From Hyphomonadaceae bacterium (lineage in GTDB: Bacteria > Pseudomonadota > Alphaproteobacteria > Caulobacterales > Hyphomonadaceae), in contig JADKDU010000001.1 in the NCBI GenBank assembly GCA_016714495.1, positions 124,001 to 188,000 on the forward strand: a stretch of 64,000 bases of DNA, given 5' to 3'. Positions 44,170 to 53,038 of this stretch are shown here, piece by piece. Numbering within the stretch: the first letter of the stretch is position 1; every line of letters begins with the position of its first letter. The position numbers and the translations under genes were made by a program. The notes beneath the pieces are model-generated. The model worked only from the letters and a program-made list of their open reading frames with translations, had not been told where the DNA came from and did no database searches.

Positions 44170-44580
44170 CTACTTCTTGGATTGGCCAAGCCCCATCTTG
44201 CGCGCAAGCTCCGAGCGCTGCTTCGCGTAAGCTGGCGCGACCATCGGATAGTCGGCTGCAAGGCCCCACTTCTCGCGATACTCTTCCGGAGACATGTCAT
44301 ATCGCGTCCGCAGGTGGCGCTTGAGCGATTTGAACTTCTTGCCGTCTTCTAGGCAGACGATGTGCTCGTCCGTCACAGATTTCCGAACTGGAACAGCTGG
44401 CTTCAGCTCCTGTTTCGCCTCGCTCGTCGCCCCGCCTTCAATCTCGGTCAGCGTCGCGTGAACACGTTCGATCAGTCTCGGCAGGTCAGCGACAGGAACC
44501 GGATTGTGCGAGACGTAGGCGGAGACGATGTCGGACACCATCTCGATAAGATAAGAGCCTGCTCGCGATTCGCGTTCCAT
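44170..44580 (-). CDS. MucR/Ros family transcriptional regulator
   Basis: A 136-residue protein. The N-terminal oligomerisation part is LIEMVSDIVSAYVSHNPVPV and LPRLIERVHATLTEIEGG. The zinc-finger region is VCLEDGKKFKSLKRHLRTRY followed by DMSPEEYREKWGLAADYPMV and the basic ARKMGLGQSKK, the MucR hallmark. MucR proteins are H-NS-like silencers and global regulators of exopolysaccharide, motility and cell cycle in Alphaproteobacteria. The start matches the family, MERESRAGSYLIEMVSDIVS. Confidence 0.93.
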   Translation of the reverse strand: MERESRAGSYLIEMVSDIVSAYVSHNPVPVADLPRLIERVHATLTEIEGGATSEAKQELKPAVPVRKSVTDEHIVCLEDGKKFKSLKRHLRTRYDMSPEEYREKWGLAADYPMVAPAYAKQRSELARKMGLGQSKK

Positions 44581-44716
44581 GCGCTGAACTCTTCCAGACC
44601 AGCAAGAATCGGCGTCGATTCACATTTATACTGGTGCGATCTTCAGGTAGTTCTCCCACAGTGTAAATACCGGCGTCTTGTTGTTTACGAGAACCTGTAT
44701 CGAATGCTGTCCTCAG

Positions 44717-46501
44717 CTATCGAAACATTGAAAACAGCATCACAACTCCCAGTATACATAGGGCAAGGATCGCCGTAGCGCTTAGCGGAAGCTTGCGCGA
44801 TACCAAGCCGTCGGCCGCGAACACCTGACGGGAAGCCTTCTGAATTCCGCCAATGGCTGACGATGTCAGGACCGAAACGAAGCGCCCGCCTGCCCGCGCC
44901 GGTTTCGACAGCGCCCGCCCCAGCATCGGCGCGCCTTTGCGCCAGATCCATTCGACATCAAGGATCACGCCCGGCTTCTCAGGCGGATAGAGCCCGAACC
45001 ACCACAGCACCATGAAAGCCAGCACCGCGAAGGTCAGCAACTGGAGCTGCTGCAGGATATGCGACAGCGAGAACAGGTCCTGCACCAGGAATTCCTGCGC
45101 CTGATCGCGGAACGGCAGCAGCTGATAGAACCAACCCGGATAAAGTCCGATGATCAGGCACAGTCCCGCCGACAGGCCCATCGCGAGCAGCATGTTGTAC
45201 GGCGCTTCCTCAGGCCGCTTCCCGCTGTCATGCGAGAAGAAGGCCATGAACGGAATCTTGATGCCCGAATGCTCAAGCACCCCGGCAGATGCGAACAACA
45301 GCATGAGCCAGACGACAAACATGCCCGGTCCAGACTCCGCCGCCGTCATGATCATCGTCTTCGATGTATAACCGGCGAAGAACGGCAACGCCGAAATCGA
45401 CGCCGCGCCGACCAGGCAGGCCAACGCCGTCCACGGCATCGTCCGGTGCAGGCCGCCCAGCTCGCTCGCCTTGGTCGTGCCGAGCCGCAACTGGATCGCG
45501 CCCATGGCCATGAACAAGAGACCCTTGAACACGATATGCGCCACCGCATGCGCCGCTGCGCCATTGATCGACAGCGTCGATCCGATGCCCACCGCGCAGA
45601 CCATGAAGCCGATCTGGTTGTTGGTAGAGTAAGCCAGCACCTTGCGAAGGTCGTTCTCCATCACGGCAAAGAACACCGGATAGATCGTCATCGCCGCACC
45701 GATCCAGATCAGCGGATCATAGCCAGCGAAGAAGCGCGCCAGCAGGTAGACCGCCATCGTCGTTGTATAGGGCGACAGCACGACAGCGCCGGTCTCGGTC
45801 GTGTTTGGATAGGCGTCCGTCAACCAGTTGTGCACCAGCGGGAACGCCGCCTTGATGCCCACGCCCGCGAGGATCAGCATGCCGCCGGCCGATGTCGGAT
45901 CGATGATTCCGACAATCAGCCCATTCCACAGCCCGCCGAGCTCTGCGATCAGGAATGTGCCCTTCTCGACGCCATAGAGCGCGGCGCCTGCTGTCAGCAA
46001 CAGCCCCGCAATGATCTGGATCGTCAGGAAGCGCAGACCCGCACGATAGGCCGGCCCCGTCCGCGCGGCGAACACCACCAGCGCAGAAGCAAGCGTCGCC
46101 AACTCGGCGAACAGCACCAGCGTGATCAGGTCGCCGGCGAAGATCGCGCCCAACGCCGCTCCGGCATAGACCAACCCTGCCGCATCTTGCAGGCGGTCGC
46201 GCCGATGCATCGAGTAAATGCCGCCCAGCACCGCGGCCAGCACGAAACCGAGCCCGAAAATCAGCGACAGCGAATCCGACCGGTACAGCGACAGTTCGAA
46301 GCCGAGAAACAGCTGACGCGAAACGTCCGCGCCCGACACGGGCGGATACAGCATCGCCAGCAAGCCTAGCACCGGCCCGCCGATCAGGGCGACGGCGCGC
46401 GTGAAAGCGTCCCTGGCCACCGCCGCCGGCAGGGCTGCGATGATCAGATAGAAGCCAGGATTGATGGTCGCGGCCAGATCGAGGAGGCGGTCAACGGTCA
46501 C
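44717..46501 (-). CDS. Mrp/Nuo-type antiporter subunit D'' (third D-type)
   Basis: A 594-residue membrane protein with about 14-15 segments of the proton-translocating NuoL/M/N/MrpD family: VIVDPTSAGG-like IIDPTSAGGMLILAGVGIKA, AAFPLVHNWLTDAYPNTTET with the channel His/Lys, and VMENDLRKVLAYSTNNQIGF, with the conserved Lys. LLFMAMGAIQLRLG follows. It is the last gene of the antiporter operon, its start overlapping the small membrane gene by 11 bases. The C-terminal 90 residues (PEKPGVILDVEWIWRKGAPM) resemble the tail of Nuo/Mrp subunits near the MrpA/NuoL lineage. Confidence 0.88.
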   Translation of the reverse strand: MTVDRLLDLAATINPGFYLIIAALPAAVARDAFTRAVALIGGPVLGLLAMLYPPVSGADVSRQLFLGFELSLYRSDSLSLIFGLGFVLAAVLGGIYSMHRRDRLQDAAGLVYAGAALGAIFAGDLITLVLFAELATLASALVVFAARTGPAYRAGLRFLTIQIIAGLLLTAGAALYGVEKGTFLIAELGGLWNGLIVGIIDPTSAGGMLILAGVGIKAAFPLVHNWLTDAYPNTTETGAVVLSPYTTTMAVYLLARFFAGYDPLIWIGAAMTIYPVFFAVMENDLRKVLAYSTNNQIGFMVCAVGIGSTLSINGAAAHAVAHIVFKGLLFMAMGAIQLRLGTTKASELGGLHRTMPWTALACLVGAASISALPFFAGYTSKTMIMTAAESGPGMFVVWLMLLFASAGVLEHSGIKIPFMAFFSHDSGKRPEEAPYNMLLAMGLSAGLCLIIGLYPGWFYQLLPFRDQAQEFLVQDLFSLSHILQQLQLLTFAVLAFMVLWWFGLYPPEKPGVILDVEWIWRKGAPMLGRALSKPARAGGRFVSVLTSSAIGGIQKASRQVFAADGLVSRKLPLSATAILALCILGVVMLFSMFR

Positions 46502-46835
46502 GGCCGGCCTCCCCGCTGCGGGTGTCGTAATAGTCTTCGGGGCGGCGCATCAGCTTTCCGAACGGCCACCCGCTCAGCACGGCGATGCCGAACGCCAGGA
46601 ATCCGAAAATGCCGAAAAAGCCTGGCATGTTCACAAGGCTCGTCACCGGCCGATGCGACAGGACGACTTCTAGCGCGATCAACACAGCGCCCAGCGCGGA
46701 GAGCCCCGCCATCAAAAGGCGGAAGAACAGCTTGCCGCGCATCCACGAGAACAGCAGCACCGACAGCGGATGCTCGCCGGGCTCGCCCAGTTGAGGCTTT
46801 TCCTTCGGCGCCACGTCTTGCGTCCCTTCGCTCAT
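46491..46835 (-). CDS. small two-TM protein inside the Mrp operon
   Basis: A 114-residue protein. The N-terminal 20 residues are polar (MSEGTQDVAPKEKPQLGEPG), followed by two membrane segments (LLMAGLSALGAVLIALEVVL and FFGIFGFLAFGIAVLSGWPF) and the tail GKLMRRPEDYYD. Start ATG 46835 overlaps the preceding gene's stop (ATGA), and its own 3' end overlaps the next D-type gene. Its conserved position between two D-type subunits suggests an accessory subunit of the complex. I do not recognise a named family. Confidence 0.8.
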   Translation of the reverse strand: MSEGTQDVAPKEKPQLGEPGEHPLSVLLFSWMRGKLFFRLLMAGLSALGAVLIALEVVLSHRPVTSLVNMPGFFGIFGFLAFGIAVLSGWPFGKLMRRPEDYYDTRSGEAGRDR

Positions 46836-48308
46836 CGCGCCCTCCCCGCGATTGGCGCAAGATAGCTGACGACGCCATCCGCCAGCAGGAACAGCGCGAC
46901 ACATACTGCAGCTGTGATCATCAGCGCCGCAACAGCCGGTCCGGGCGCGCCGCCGGACGGATGAAGGCGCGTGGCGATCCATCGCCAACCGGCTCCAACA
47001 GGCGCGCAACGCGACCGGCGCGAGATACAGCAAACCGAGCAACGACGAGATGACCATCGCCGCCGCGGTGAACCATTCGCGTGTGCCGAAGGCGGCTTTG
47101 ATCAGCAGGAATTTCGACCACATACCGGCAAACGGCGGCAGACCGATGACGCAAAGCGCGCCGATGAGGAAGCACGAAAACACGATGGGCATGCTGCGGC
47201 CGAGCCCACGCATTTCCGAAACCTTGCTGGCGCCCGTCGCAACATAGATGGCGCCTGCGCACATGAAGAGCGTGATCTTGGCGAACGCATGCACCAGCAT
47301 GTGCAAACCGCCCGCGACCAGTCCGGCGGCGGCGGGCAACAGCGCCGCAGACGTGACGTAGGCAAGCTGGCCGACCGTCGACCAAGCGAGCCGCGACTTC
47401 AGGTCATCCTTCGTCATTGCAATCACCGATGCGATGACAATTGTTCCAGCCGCAATCCAGAGCAGCCATGTCGCCGCAGGCAAGGTCGAGATGAGATCGG
47501 GCCCGAAGATATAGGCCGACACTTTGAGGATTGCGAACACGCCCGCTTTCACAACGGCGACAGCATGCAGAAGCGCGGATACAGGCGCCGGCGCCACCAT
47601 CGCGCTCGGCAACCAGCCATGCAGCGGCATCAGCGCCGCCTTCGCCGCGCCAAACACCAGCAGCAGCAGGAGAATGTCGCCAGTCGTCGCATCTACCCTG
47701 CCCGGCAACAGCCCGCCCTGCGTGAACGCAGTCGACCCCGCGACGATCTGCACGCCAATGATCCCCGGCAGGAACAGCACGAGCGATGCCCCCACCAATG
47801 TCGCAAGATAGACCCGCCCGGCCGCTCGCGCGCGCGCATCGCCAGTATGGGTCACCAGCGGATAGGTCGAGAAGGTCAGCACCTCGTAGAAGATAAACAG
47901 CGTGAATAGGTTCGCCGCCATCGCGATGCCCATCACGGCGAACATGGCGAGCGCAAAGCACATATAGAAGCGCGTCTGGTTCGCCTCCCGCTTGCCGCGC
48001 ATGTAACCGACCGAGAACAGCGAGTTGACGCCCCACAACAGGCTGGCCATCAGGGCAAACAGCGCGCCGAGAGGTTCAAGCCTGAATGCGATCTCAAGCC
48101 CGGCCAACGGCCGCGCGACGGTCAATGTTGGAGGGTCGCCTGCGCCGACGCGCATGAACATCGAGATCGTGATCACGCTGAGTGCGATGCAAGCGATGAT
48201 TGTCAAGGTTTCGCGCACATCGGGCATGCGGCCGACCGCATAGATCGCCGCCGCCGCGAATAGCGGCACGGCCAGCGCGAGAAAAATCAGAAGCTCGCCC
48301 GTGTTCAT
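46832..48308 (-). CDS. Mrp/Nuo-type antiporter subunit D' (with two indels)
   Basis: A NuoL/M/N-family subunit of about 490 residues. AMAANLFTLFIFYEVLTFST has the membrane Glu of TM5, ALMPLHGWLPSAMVAPAPVS the channel loop, IAMTKDDLKSRLAWSTVGQL the conserved Lys region, and LHMLVHAFAKITLFMCAGAI the His/Lys of TM8. Near 47012 and 46950 single bases are missing; correction gives RALLEPVGDGSPRAFIRPAA then a final membrane segment (ALMITAAVCVALFLLADGVV) and a stop that overlaps the next ATG. Without correction the frame would fuse wrongly to the small two-TM gene. Confidence 0.83.
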
Positions 48309-49828
48309 GGCGCCGCCCCCAGCAACGCGCGGGCGGCGCTATTGGCGAGCTGTTCGGGAAGCGATGCGTCGAGGCCGAACCATATATTGAGCCCCGCCAG
48401 AACCCATAGCGGCGCCAGCACGCCTACGGGCGCTTCGCGGGCGCGGGGCGCTCCGGCGGGCGCGGCGCGGAAGAAGATCGCCTCCAGCATACGCCCGACA
48501 TACAGAAACGTCAGCAGCGACGCGATGGCCAGCACCACGACAACCCAGATCGCGCCAGCCTGCAAAGCCGCTTCGATCAGCCGCCATTTCGCAAGGAAGC
48601 CGAGTGTCAGCGGGACGCCAGCAAGGCTTGCCGCACCGATCGCGAACGCGGTCGCCGACCATGGCGCTTCCCGCGCCACGCCGGCGAATTCGCCGAGCCG
48701 CCGCGCGCCGAGGCTGAGCGCAACGCCGCCCAGCGCCATGAACAGCGTAATCTTAATCAGCGCATGCGCGCCCAAATAGAACAGCCCTGCCGATGCCCCG
48801 CCGACAGTCGCGAGTGAAAGCCCCAGCAGGATGAACCCCACCTGCGCGACCGATGAGAAGGCCAGTATCCGCCGGATTTCCTTCTCAAACACGGCTTGCA
48901 GCGAGCACACGATCGCGCCCGTCGCCGCCAACGGAGCCAGCACCCATGTGACGAAGGCCTGCCCGAACGCCGCGCCGTATGGGAACACATCGAACACGAA
49001 GCGCGCCATCAGGTAGATCGACGTCTTGGTCGCCGTGGCGGCGAGAAATATCGAGATCAGTGATGGCGCGTATGAGTAAGCGCCAGGCAGCCAGCCATGC
49101 AGCGGAAACATCGCCGCCTTGATGCCGAGCCCTACCACCACAAACGCAAAGCCCGCCTGCACCACAGAACTGTCGTCCAACGTTGCGAGCCGCGCAGCCA
49201 TGTCGGCCATGTTGAGCGTGCCGGTTGCAGCGTAGAGGAAGCCGATGCCGATAACATAGAAGGTCGCGCCGATCGTTCCCATGATCAGGTAGTTGAACGC
49301 CGCCGGCAACGCACGACGATCGCGCTTCTCGCCGATGGCGACGAGTGCATATGTGCCGATGGAGGAGACTTCGAGGAAGACGAAGGCGTTGAACGCGTCG
49401 CCCGTCGCGACCAGACCCAGTAGTCCGGTCTGGCACAACAGGAATCCGGATTGGACCAGCGTGTGCTTCTCCGCCCCTACTTCAGTGGTGAGCGAATGGC
49501 CGGAATACAGCGACGCCATCACGCCCGCTGATGACACAAGCAGCGCCACCATCACGCCGAGGCCATCAATATGCAGCGCTATGCCGAGCGGCGGCGCAAA
49601 CCCGCCGATCACATAGTCGACCACCCCTCGCCGCGCGACTTCGCCGGCAACCGCCAGCGCCATCCAGGCTGCGAAGACCGAGCCTGTGACGGAGATCATC
49701 CAACTTACGCGGGCGCTCGGCGCGAGCGCTGCCGCGCACGCAGCGATCAGCGGCGCAACCACCATCAGCAAAGGTGCGTGCGCCGTCAGCGCCGGCGGGG
49801 CGGCGTGGAGGGTTTCGAAAGCAATCAC
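48305..49828 (-). CDS. mrpD: Mrp antiporter subunit D
   Basis: A 507-residue MrpD/NuoN-type subunit. FNAFVFLEVSSIGTYALVAI has the membrane Glu; AAMFPLHGWLPGAYSYAPSL, the loop with HGWLP; AVFEKEIRRILAFSSVAQVG, the conserved Lys/Arg region; and LGAHALIKITLFMALGGVAL the later His/Lys helix. It couples proton movement to cation export within the Mrp complex. It overlaps the next gene by four bases, so it is translationally coupled. Confidence 0.9.
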   Translation of the reverse strand: MIAFETLHAAPPALTAHAPLLMVVAPLIAACAAALAPSARVSWMISVTGSVFAAWMALAVAGEVARRGVVDYVIGGFAPPLGIALHIDGLGVMVALLVSSAGVMASLYSGHSLTTEVGAEKHTLVQSGFLLCQTGLLGLVATGDAFNAFVFLEVSSIGTYALVAIGEKRDRRALPAAFNYLIMGTIGATFYVIGIGFLYAATGTLNMADMAARLATLDDSSVVQAGFAFVVVGLGIKAAMFPLHGWLPGAYSYAPSLISIFLAATATKTSIYLMARFVFDVFPYGAAFGQAFVTWVLAPLAATGAIVCSLQAVFEKEIRRILAFSSVAQVGFILLGLSLATVGGASAGLFYLGAHALIKITLFMALGGVALSLGARRLGEFAGVAREAPWSATAFAIGAASLAGVPLTLGFLAKWRLIEAALQAGAIWVVVVLAIASLLTFLYVGRMLEAIFFRAAPAGAPRAREAPVGVLAPLWVLAGLNIWFGLDASLPEQLANSAARALLGAAP

Positions 49829-50274
49829 GCCTGCGGCCCCGGCTGCGTCGCCTCGACCCGGCTCAGCACATCGATCTCGTCGGCCTCGACCGATCCGAAC
49901 GCCTCGCGCACGCGCACGGCGATCGCGAGGCCCACGGCTAGCGTCGCCACGCCGACAACGATTGCGGTGAGGATCAGTACGTGCGGCAGCGGATTGGAAT
50001 AAACCACGCCATCGACGCCGTATTGCGCCACATAGGCCGGATCGAGCCGGCTGGCGAGTTCGCGCGCTTCGGAGCTGCCAGGCTCAACCGCGATGGCCGC
50101 CGTGCCGCCGAAGACCTTCGCGAGGCTGATGTAGAACAGGCCCGTCGATGTCTGGAAGATCGCCAGCCCGATCATGCGCTTGATCAGGTTGCCGCTCGAG
50201 AACAGGACGAAAAGTCCCGCCATCATCAGGATGGCGACGGCGATATAGTTGAAGTGCGAGAGGAAAAAGCTCAC
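49825..50274 (-). CDS. mrpC: Mrp antiporter subunit C (NuoK-like)
   Basis: A 149-residue protein with three membrane segments. NLIKRMIGLAIFQTSTGLFY is the NuoK/MrpC core, and NPLPHVLILTAIVVGVATLA the third segment with conserved NPLPxxLxLTAIVIG. The region between (about residues 58-92) is a longer periplasmic loop than usual. It overlaps both neighbours by four bases. Confidence 0.92.
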   Translation of the reverse strand: MSFFLSHFNYIAVAILMMAGLFVLFSSGNLIKRMIGLAIFQTSTGLFYISLAKVFGGTAAIAVEPGSSEARELASRLDPAYVAQYGVDGVVYSNPLPHVLILTAIVVGVATLAVGLAIAVRVREAFGSVEADEIDVLSRVEATQPGPQA

Positions 50275-51347
50275 TGCTTCGCCTCCTGGCGCGCCGCTTC
50301 AACCGTACGGCCGCCAAAACCGTAGAAGATCGTCACCATGGTCGCGCTGACCGTGAGCAGCACGCCGAGTTCGATCAGCATGATCCCGAAATGCTGGCCC
50401 CAATGGTGCGCGTGTTCGGAGTCGCCCAAAAGCCAGCCGGGAATCTGCTGCTCGACTGATGGAGGGAACAGATAGTCATAGTCGAGAAAACCGCCGCCAT
50501 TCATCATGCAGATCACGCCAATGCCCGCATAGAGCAACACGCCAAGCGATGCGAGGCTGCGTGCAACGCGCGGCGGAATGGCCGCCATAGTCTCACGCAG
50601 CCCGAAAACGAGCGCATGCAGGATGATCGCCGCAGCCATGATCACGCCCGCCTGGAAGCCTCCCCCGGCGCCGAGATCGCCGTGGAACTGCACGTAGAAT
50701 GCGAACAGGGCGACCAGCGGGATCAGCAATTTGGCGGCGACGCGCGGCACGACGTGGTGGTCGCCGATCACGGCTGACGGCGGCGCAAGGCTGGCGCGTG
50801 GACCGAAACCAAGCATCAGCGCGACGCCGACCCCAGCGGCAAAGATCACGGTTGTCTCGCCCAAGGTGTCGAAGCTGCGATAGCTCGATAGCACGGCCGT
50901 CACGACATTGGGCATGCCAATGTCCTTCGGCGTCGCTTCCAGATAGGCGCGCCCGACATAGGCGTTGGCGGGCGAGGCCGCATCGCCCAGCCCTGGCAAT
51001 CCGATCGCCGCAAAGACCAATAAACCGCCAACCGCGATGCATGCCAGCGCCGGCGCGATCAGCCGGCGCCAGTCGGGCCTTTCCGCTTCGCCGCGTGTCA
51101 GCAGGATCGCGCCGAGGAGGATAATGGTCGAAACGCCGGCGCCGACGACGGCTTCCGTGAATGCCACATCCGGCGCATCCATCACGACCAGCCACACAGC
51201 GCTGATCAGCGAATAGACGCTGAACATGATAATAGCGGCAAGCAGGCTGCGCGTGCGCGCCACGGCGCCGGCCACGACCAGCAGCATGACCAGCAGCACG
51301 ATATCCAGCGCGAGGGTCACGTCGAAGGATGAAGGCAGGGCGGTCAC
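50271..51347 (-). CDS. MrpA C-terminal domain fused to MrpB
   Basis: A 358-residue fusion. Residues 1-85 are the DUF4040/MbhD module (MFSVYSLISAVWLVVMDAPD, VAFTEAVVGAGVSTIILLGA). Residues 85-185 resemble MbhE (VGRAYLEATPKDIGMPNVVT, VLSSYRSFDTLGETTVIFAA). Residues 195-345 are the MnhB domain (PLVALFAFYVQFHGDLGAGG, GFQAGVIMAAAIILHALVFG). In group 1 Mrp the first two parts belong to the large MrpA; here they are separated from the NuoL-like part and joined to MrpB, as in Mbh-type and group 2-like systems. Confidence 0.87.
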   Translation of the reverse strand: MTALPSSFDVTLALDIVLLVMLLVVAGAVARTRSLLAAIIMFSVYSLISAVWLVVMDAPDVAFTEAVVGAGVSTIILLGAILLTRGEAERPDWRRLIAPALACIAVGGLLVFAAIGLPGLGDAASPANAYVGRAYLEATPKDIGMPNVVTAVLSSYRSFDTLGETTVIFAAGVGVALMLGFGPRASLAPPSAVIGDHHVVPRVAAKLLIPLVALFAFYVQFHGDLGAGGGFQAGVIMAAAIILHALVFGLRETMAAIPPRVARSLASLGVLLYAGIGVICMMNGGGFLDYDYLFPPSVEQQIPGWLLGDSEHAHHWGQHFGIMLIELGVLLTVSATMVTIFYGFGGRTVEAARQEAKQ

Positions 51348-51706
51348 GGCGCGTCCGGCCCGCGCGGCGTCTTGCGCCGCTCATCCGTGCGCACGATCTG
51401 GAACGTTCCAATGCGCGGCTTGTGACCGGAACTGAACGCCGCGTTTGCCAACGCATTTGCCGCCACCGGCGTCGTCAGCATGACGAACACCCAGACGAAC
51501 ACCAGCTTCAGCGTTGTCAGCGTAAGTCCCGCGATCAGGCACAGACCCAGCAGGACAAGGCTCGCTCCGCCAGTGTCGGTAATGCTAGCGGCGTGGATGC
51601 GGGTGTAGAAATCAGGGAAGCGGAGGACGCCAATGGCGCCGAGTAACGACAGCGCAACGCCTGCTACGACAAACCCGCCGCCAATCCAGGAGAGCACGCT
51701 ATCCAT
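51344..51706 (-). CDS. mrpG: Mrp antiporter subunit G
   Basis: A 120-residue protein with three membrane segments. LLGAIGVLRFPDFYTRIHAA is the MrpG signature (GxxRFPDxxxRxHAA), followed by LKLVFVWVFVMLTTPVAANA with the conserved TxPVxAHxxxxAA in modified form. ATG 51706 is preferred over the GTG one codon upstream. It overlaps mrpF by eight bases. Confidence 0.92.
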   Translation of the reverse strand: MDSVLSWIGGGFVVAGVALSLLGAIGVLRFPDFYTRIHAASITDTGGASLVLLGLCLIAGLTLTTLKLVFVWVFVMLTTPVAANALANAAFSSGHKPRIGTFQIVRTDERRKTPRGPDAP

Positions 51707-51998
51707 CACGCGCCTCCTCGCCTGCCGAAAGACCCAGCGGCTGCGCCAGCGAGCGGTAGCGGAAGAATTTCATCAGCGCGATCGTGGTAACAAAATTGAT
51801 CAGCGCGTAGACAATCGCTATGTCGAGGAAGGCGGGGCGGCCGAACAGGAAGCCGACCAGCGACAGCAGCAGTACGGTCTTCGTGCCGAACGAGTTGACG
51901 GCCAGGATGCGGTCGTAGTGCGACGGTCCGATAATGGCGCGGACGATCACCATCGCCATGGCCGCCAAAAGCCCAGCTGCGCCTGCCGCCAGCAACAT
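51699..51998 (-). CDS. mrpF: Mrp antiporter subunit F
   Basis: A 99-residue protein with three membrane segments and the MrpF signature RAIIGPSHYDRILAVNSFGT, followed by AFLDIAIVYALINFVTTIAL. It is three bases from mrpE upstream and overlaps mrpG downstream. Confidence 0.92.
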   Translation of the reverse strand: MLLAAGAAGLLAAMAMVIVRAIIGPSHYDRILAVNSFGTKTVLLLSLVGFLFGRPAFLDIAIVYALINFVTTIALMKFFRYRSLAQPLGLSAGEEARDG

Positions 51999-52001
51999 GA
52001 C

Positions 52002-52484
52002 CTAGCTCTTCCGACCGTCGGCGGCGCTGGCCGCTTTGCGGTCCATTGGCGCGAAGCTTTGCGCTGTAGACGTCTCGCGCACGAGGGCGTGCACCTTCAG
52101 CCTGTCGCCGTCGACATCGACCGTCACCGTGCCCGGCGTCAGCGTGATGGAGTTGGCAAACAGCGCCTTGCCGAGGTTGGTCCGCGCCGTCGTGGTGACA
52201 TTGACCATCACTGGATCGATCGCGTGCGTCGGCCCGAGGATGCGACGAATGACGGCGAGGTTGGCTTTCACGATCTCGACCAAAAGCCAGCCGCCATAGA
52301 CCAGTATGTTCGGTGCGTGATGATAAGGCGACGCGTCGCGATCAATTATCTTCAGCCGCGCGACCAGCCAGAGCGTCAGCAACACCGACAGCGCGCCGAG
52401 CATCAGGAACAACGGGGCGGTTTCGCCCGAGAGCGCAAACCAGAATGCCGCCAACGCGAGAATGAGGCCGGGAAGATAGGTCAT
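52002..52484 (-). CDS. mrpE: Mrp antiporter subunit E
   Basis: A 160-residue protein, the first gene of the antiporter operon. Two N-terminal membrane segments precede a cytoplasmic domain. VLVYGGWLLVEIVKANLAVI and TLGKALFANSITLTPGTVTV-type segment (LGKALFANSITLTPGTVTVD) are MrpE hallmarks. GGAGGA lies about ten bases before ATG 52484. An IS630 remnant ends about 105 bases upstream, so the operon promoter must be in that short gap or within or beyond the remnant. Confidence 0.9.
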   Translation of the reverse strand: MTYLPGLILALAAFWFALSGETAPLFLMLGALSVLLTLWLVARLKIIDRDASPYHHAPNILVYGGWLLVEIVKANLAVIRRILGPTHAIDPVMVNVTTTARTNLGKALFANSITLTPGTVTVDVDGDRLKVHALVRETSTAQSFAPMDRKAASAADGRKS

Positions 52485-52588
52485 GTCGTCGGATCCTCCA
52501 CTGTTGGCGCTCTGAAGGGCTTGAACCACTCTGCGTGAAATTGCCAGCAAAACCGGACGGGCGGCGAGCGATTTCGACGAGAACGAGA

Positions 52589-52932
52589 TCAGTTTTCATT
52601 GAAGCGATAACGTGAGTTTGCAACGTGGTTGGCGCATGCCTCGGGCGAGAAGGTTTGAGGCGCTGGCCGATCCGGTCCCAGGCGCGCCCGCTCGTGCGTT
52701 CCTGAGCCTTGCAGAGCAGGTGTTTGAGCTTGGCGAAGACCTGCTCGATCGGGTTGAGGTCAGGGCTGTAGGGCTTTGGACCCGGTGGCTTCTTCGGCGC
52801 ACAGTTCCTCGTCTCCCGTTTGCGCTGGGACCACTTCACCACTGAGGAGACGCCAACCTGCAGCGCCGCCGCCACCTGGCGACACGTCTCACCCTTCTCG
52901 AGACGGGCCATCGCCCGCTCACGCAAATCCAT
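52589..52932 (-). pseudogene. IS630-family transposase remnant
   Basis: The 5' part reads MDLRERAMARLEKGETCRQV and AAALQVGVSSVVKWSQRKRE, the IS630 N-terminal helix-turn-helix. It jumps directly to YSPDLNPIEQVFAKLKHLLC, the C-terminal catalytic segment with the last acidic residue (Glu), so about 200 residues with the first two Asp are deleted. A one-base shift near 52665 is then needed to read QTFSPEACANHVANSRYRFN and a proper stop at 52589-52591. The remnant cannot transpose. Terminal inverted repeats were not clear. Confidence 0.8.
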
Positions 52933-53038
52933 CGACAGGGCTCGGGTCGTGTCCGCCGGCCTTCTGTCCGGCCAACAAAACGGAATCACAACCCGCCTAA
53001 CCGGGAATCCCCCGGATTCAGCTGCCAGCGCGTTTGCT

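Noticed and set aside
45059..46369. 436-codon plus-strand ORF
   Set aside because: Antisense to the D-type antiporter subunit; His/Arg/Gln-rich composition and no motif.
46491..48308. 605-residue single fusion of antiporter subunit and small TM protein
   Set aside because: The join passes through an Arg/Ser/Cys-rich non-membrane stretch; two single-base corrections restore two overlapping genes with sensible ends.
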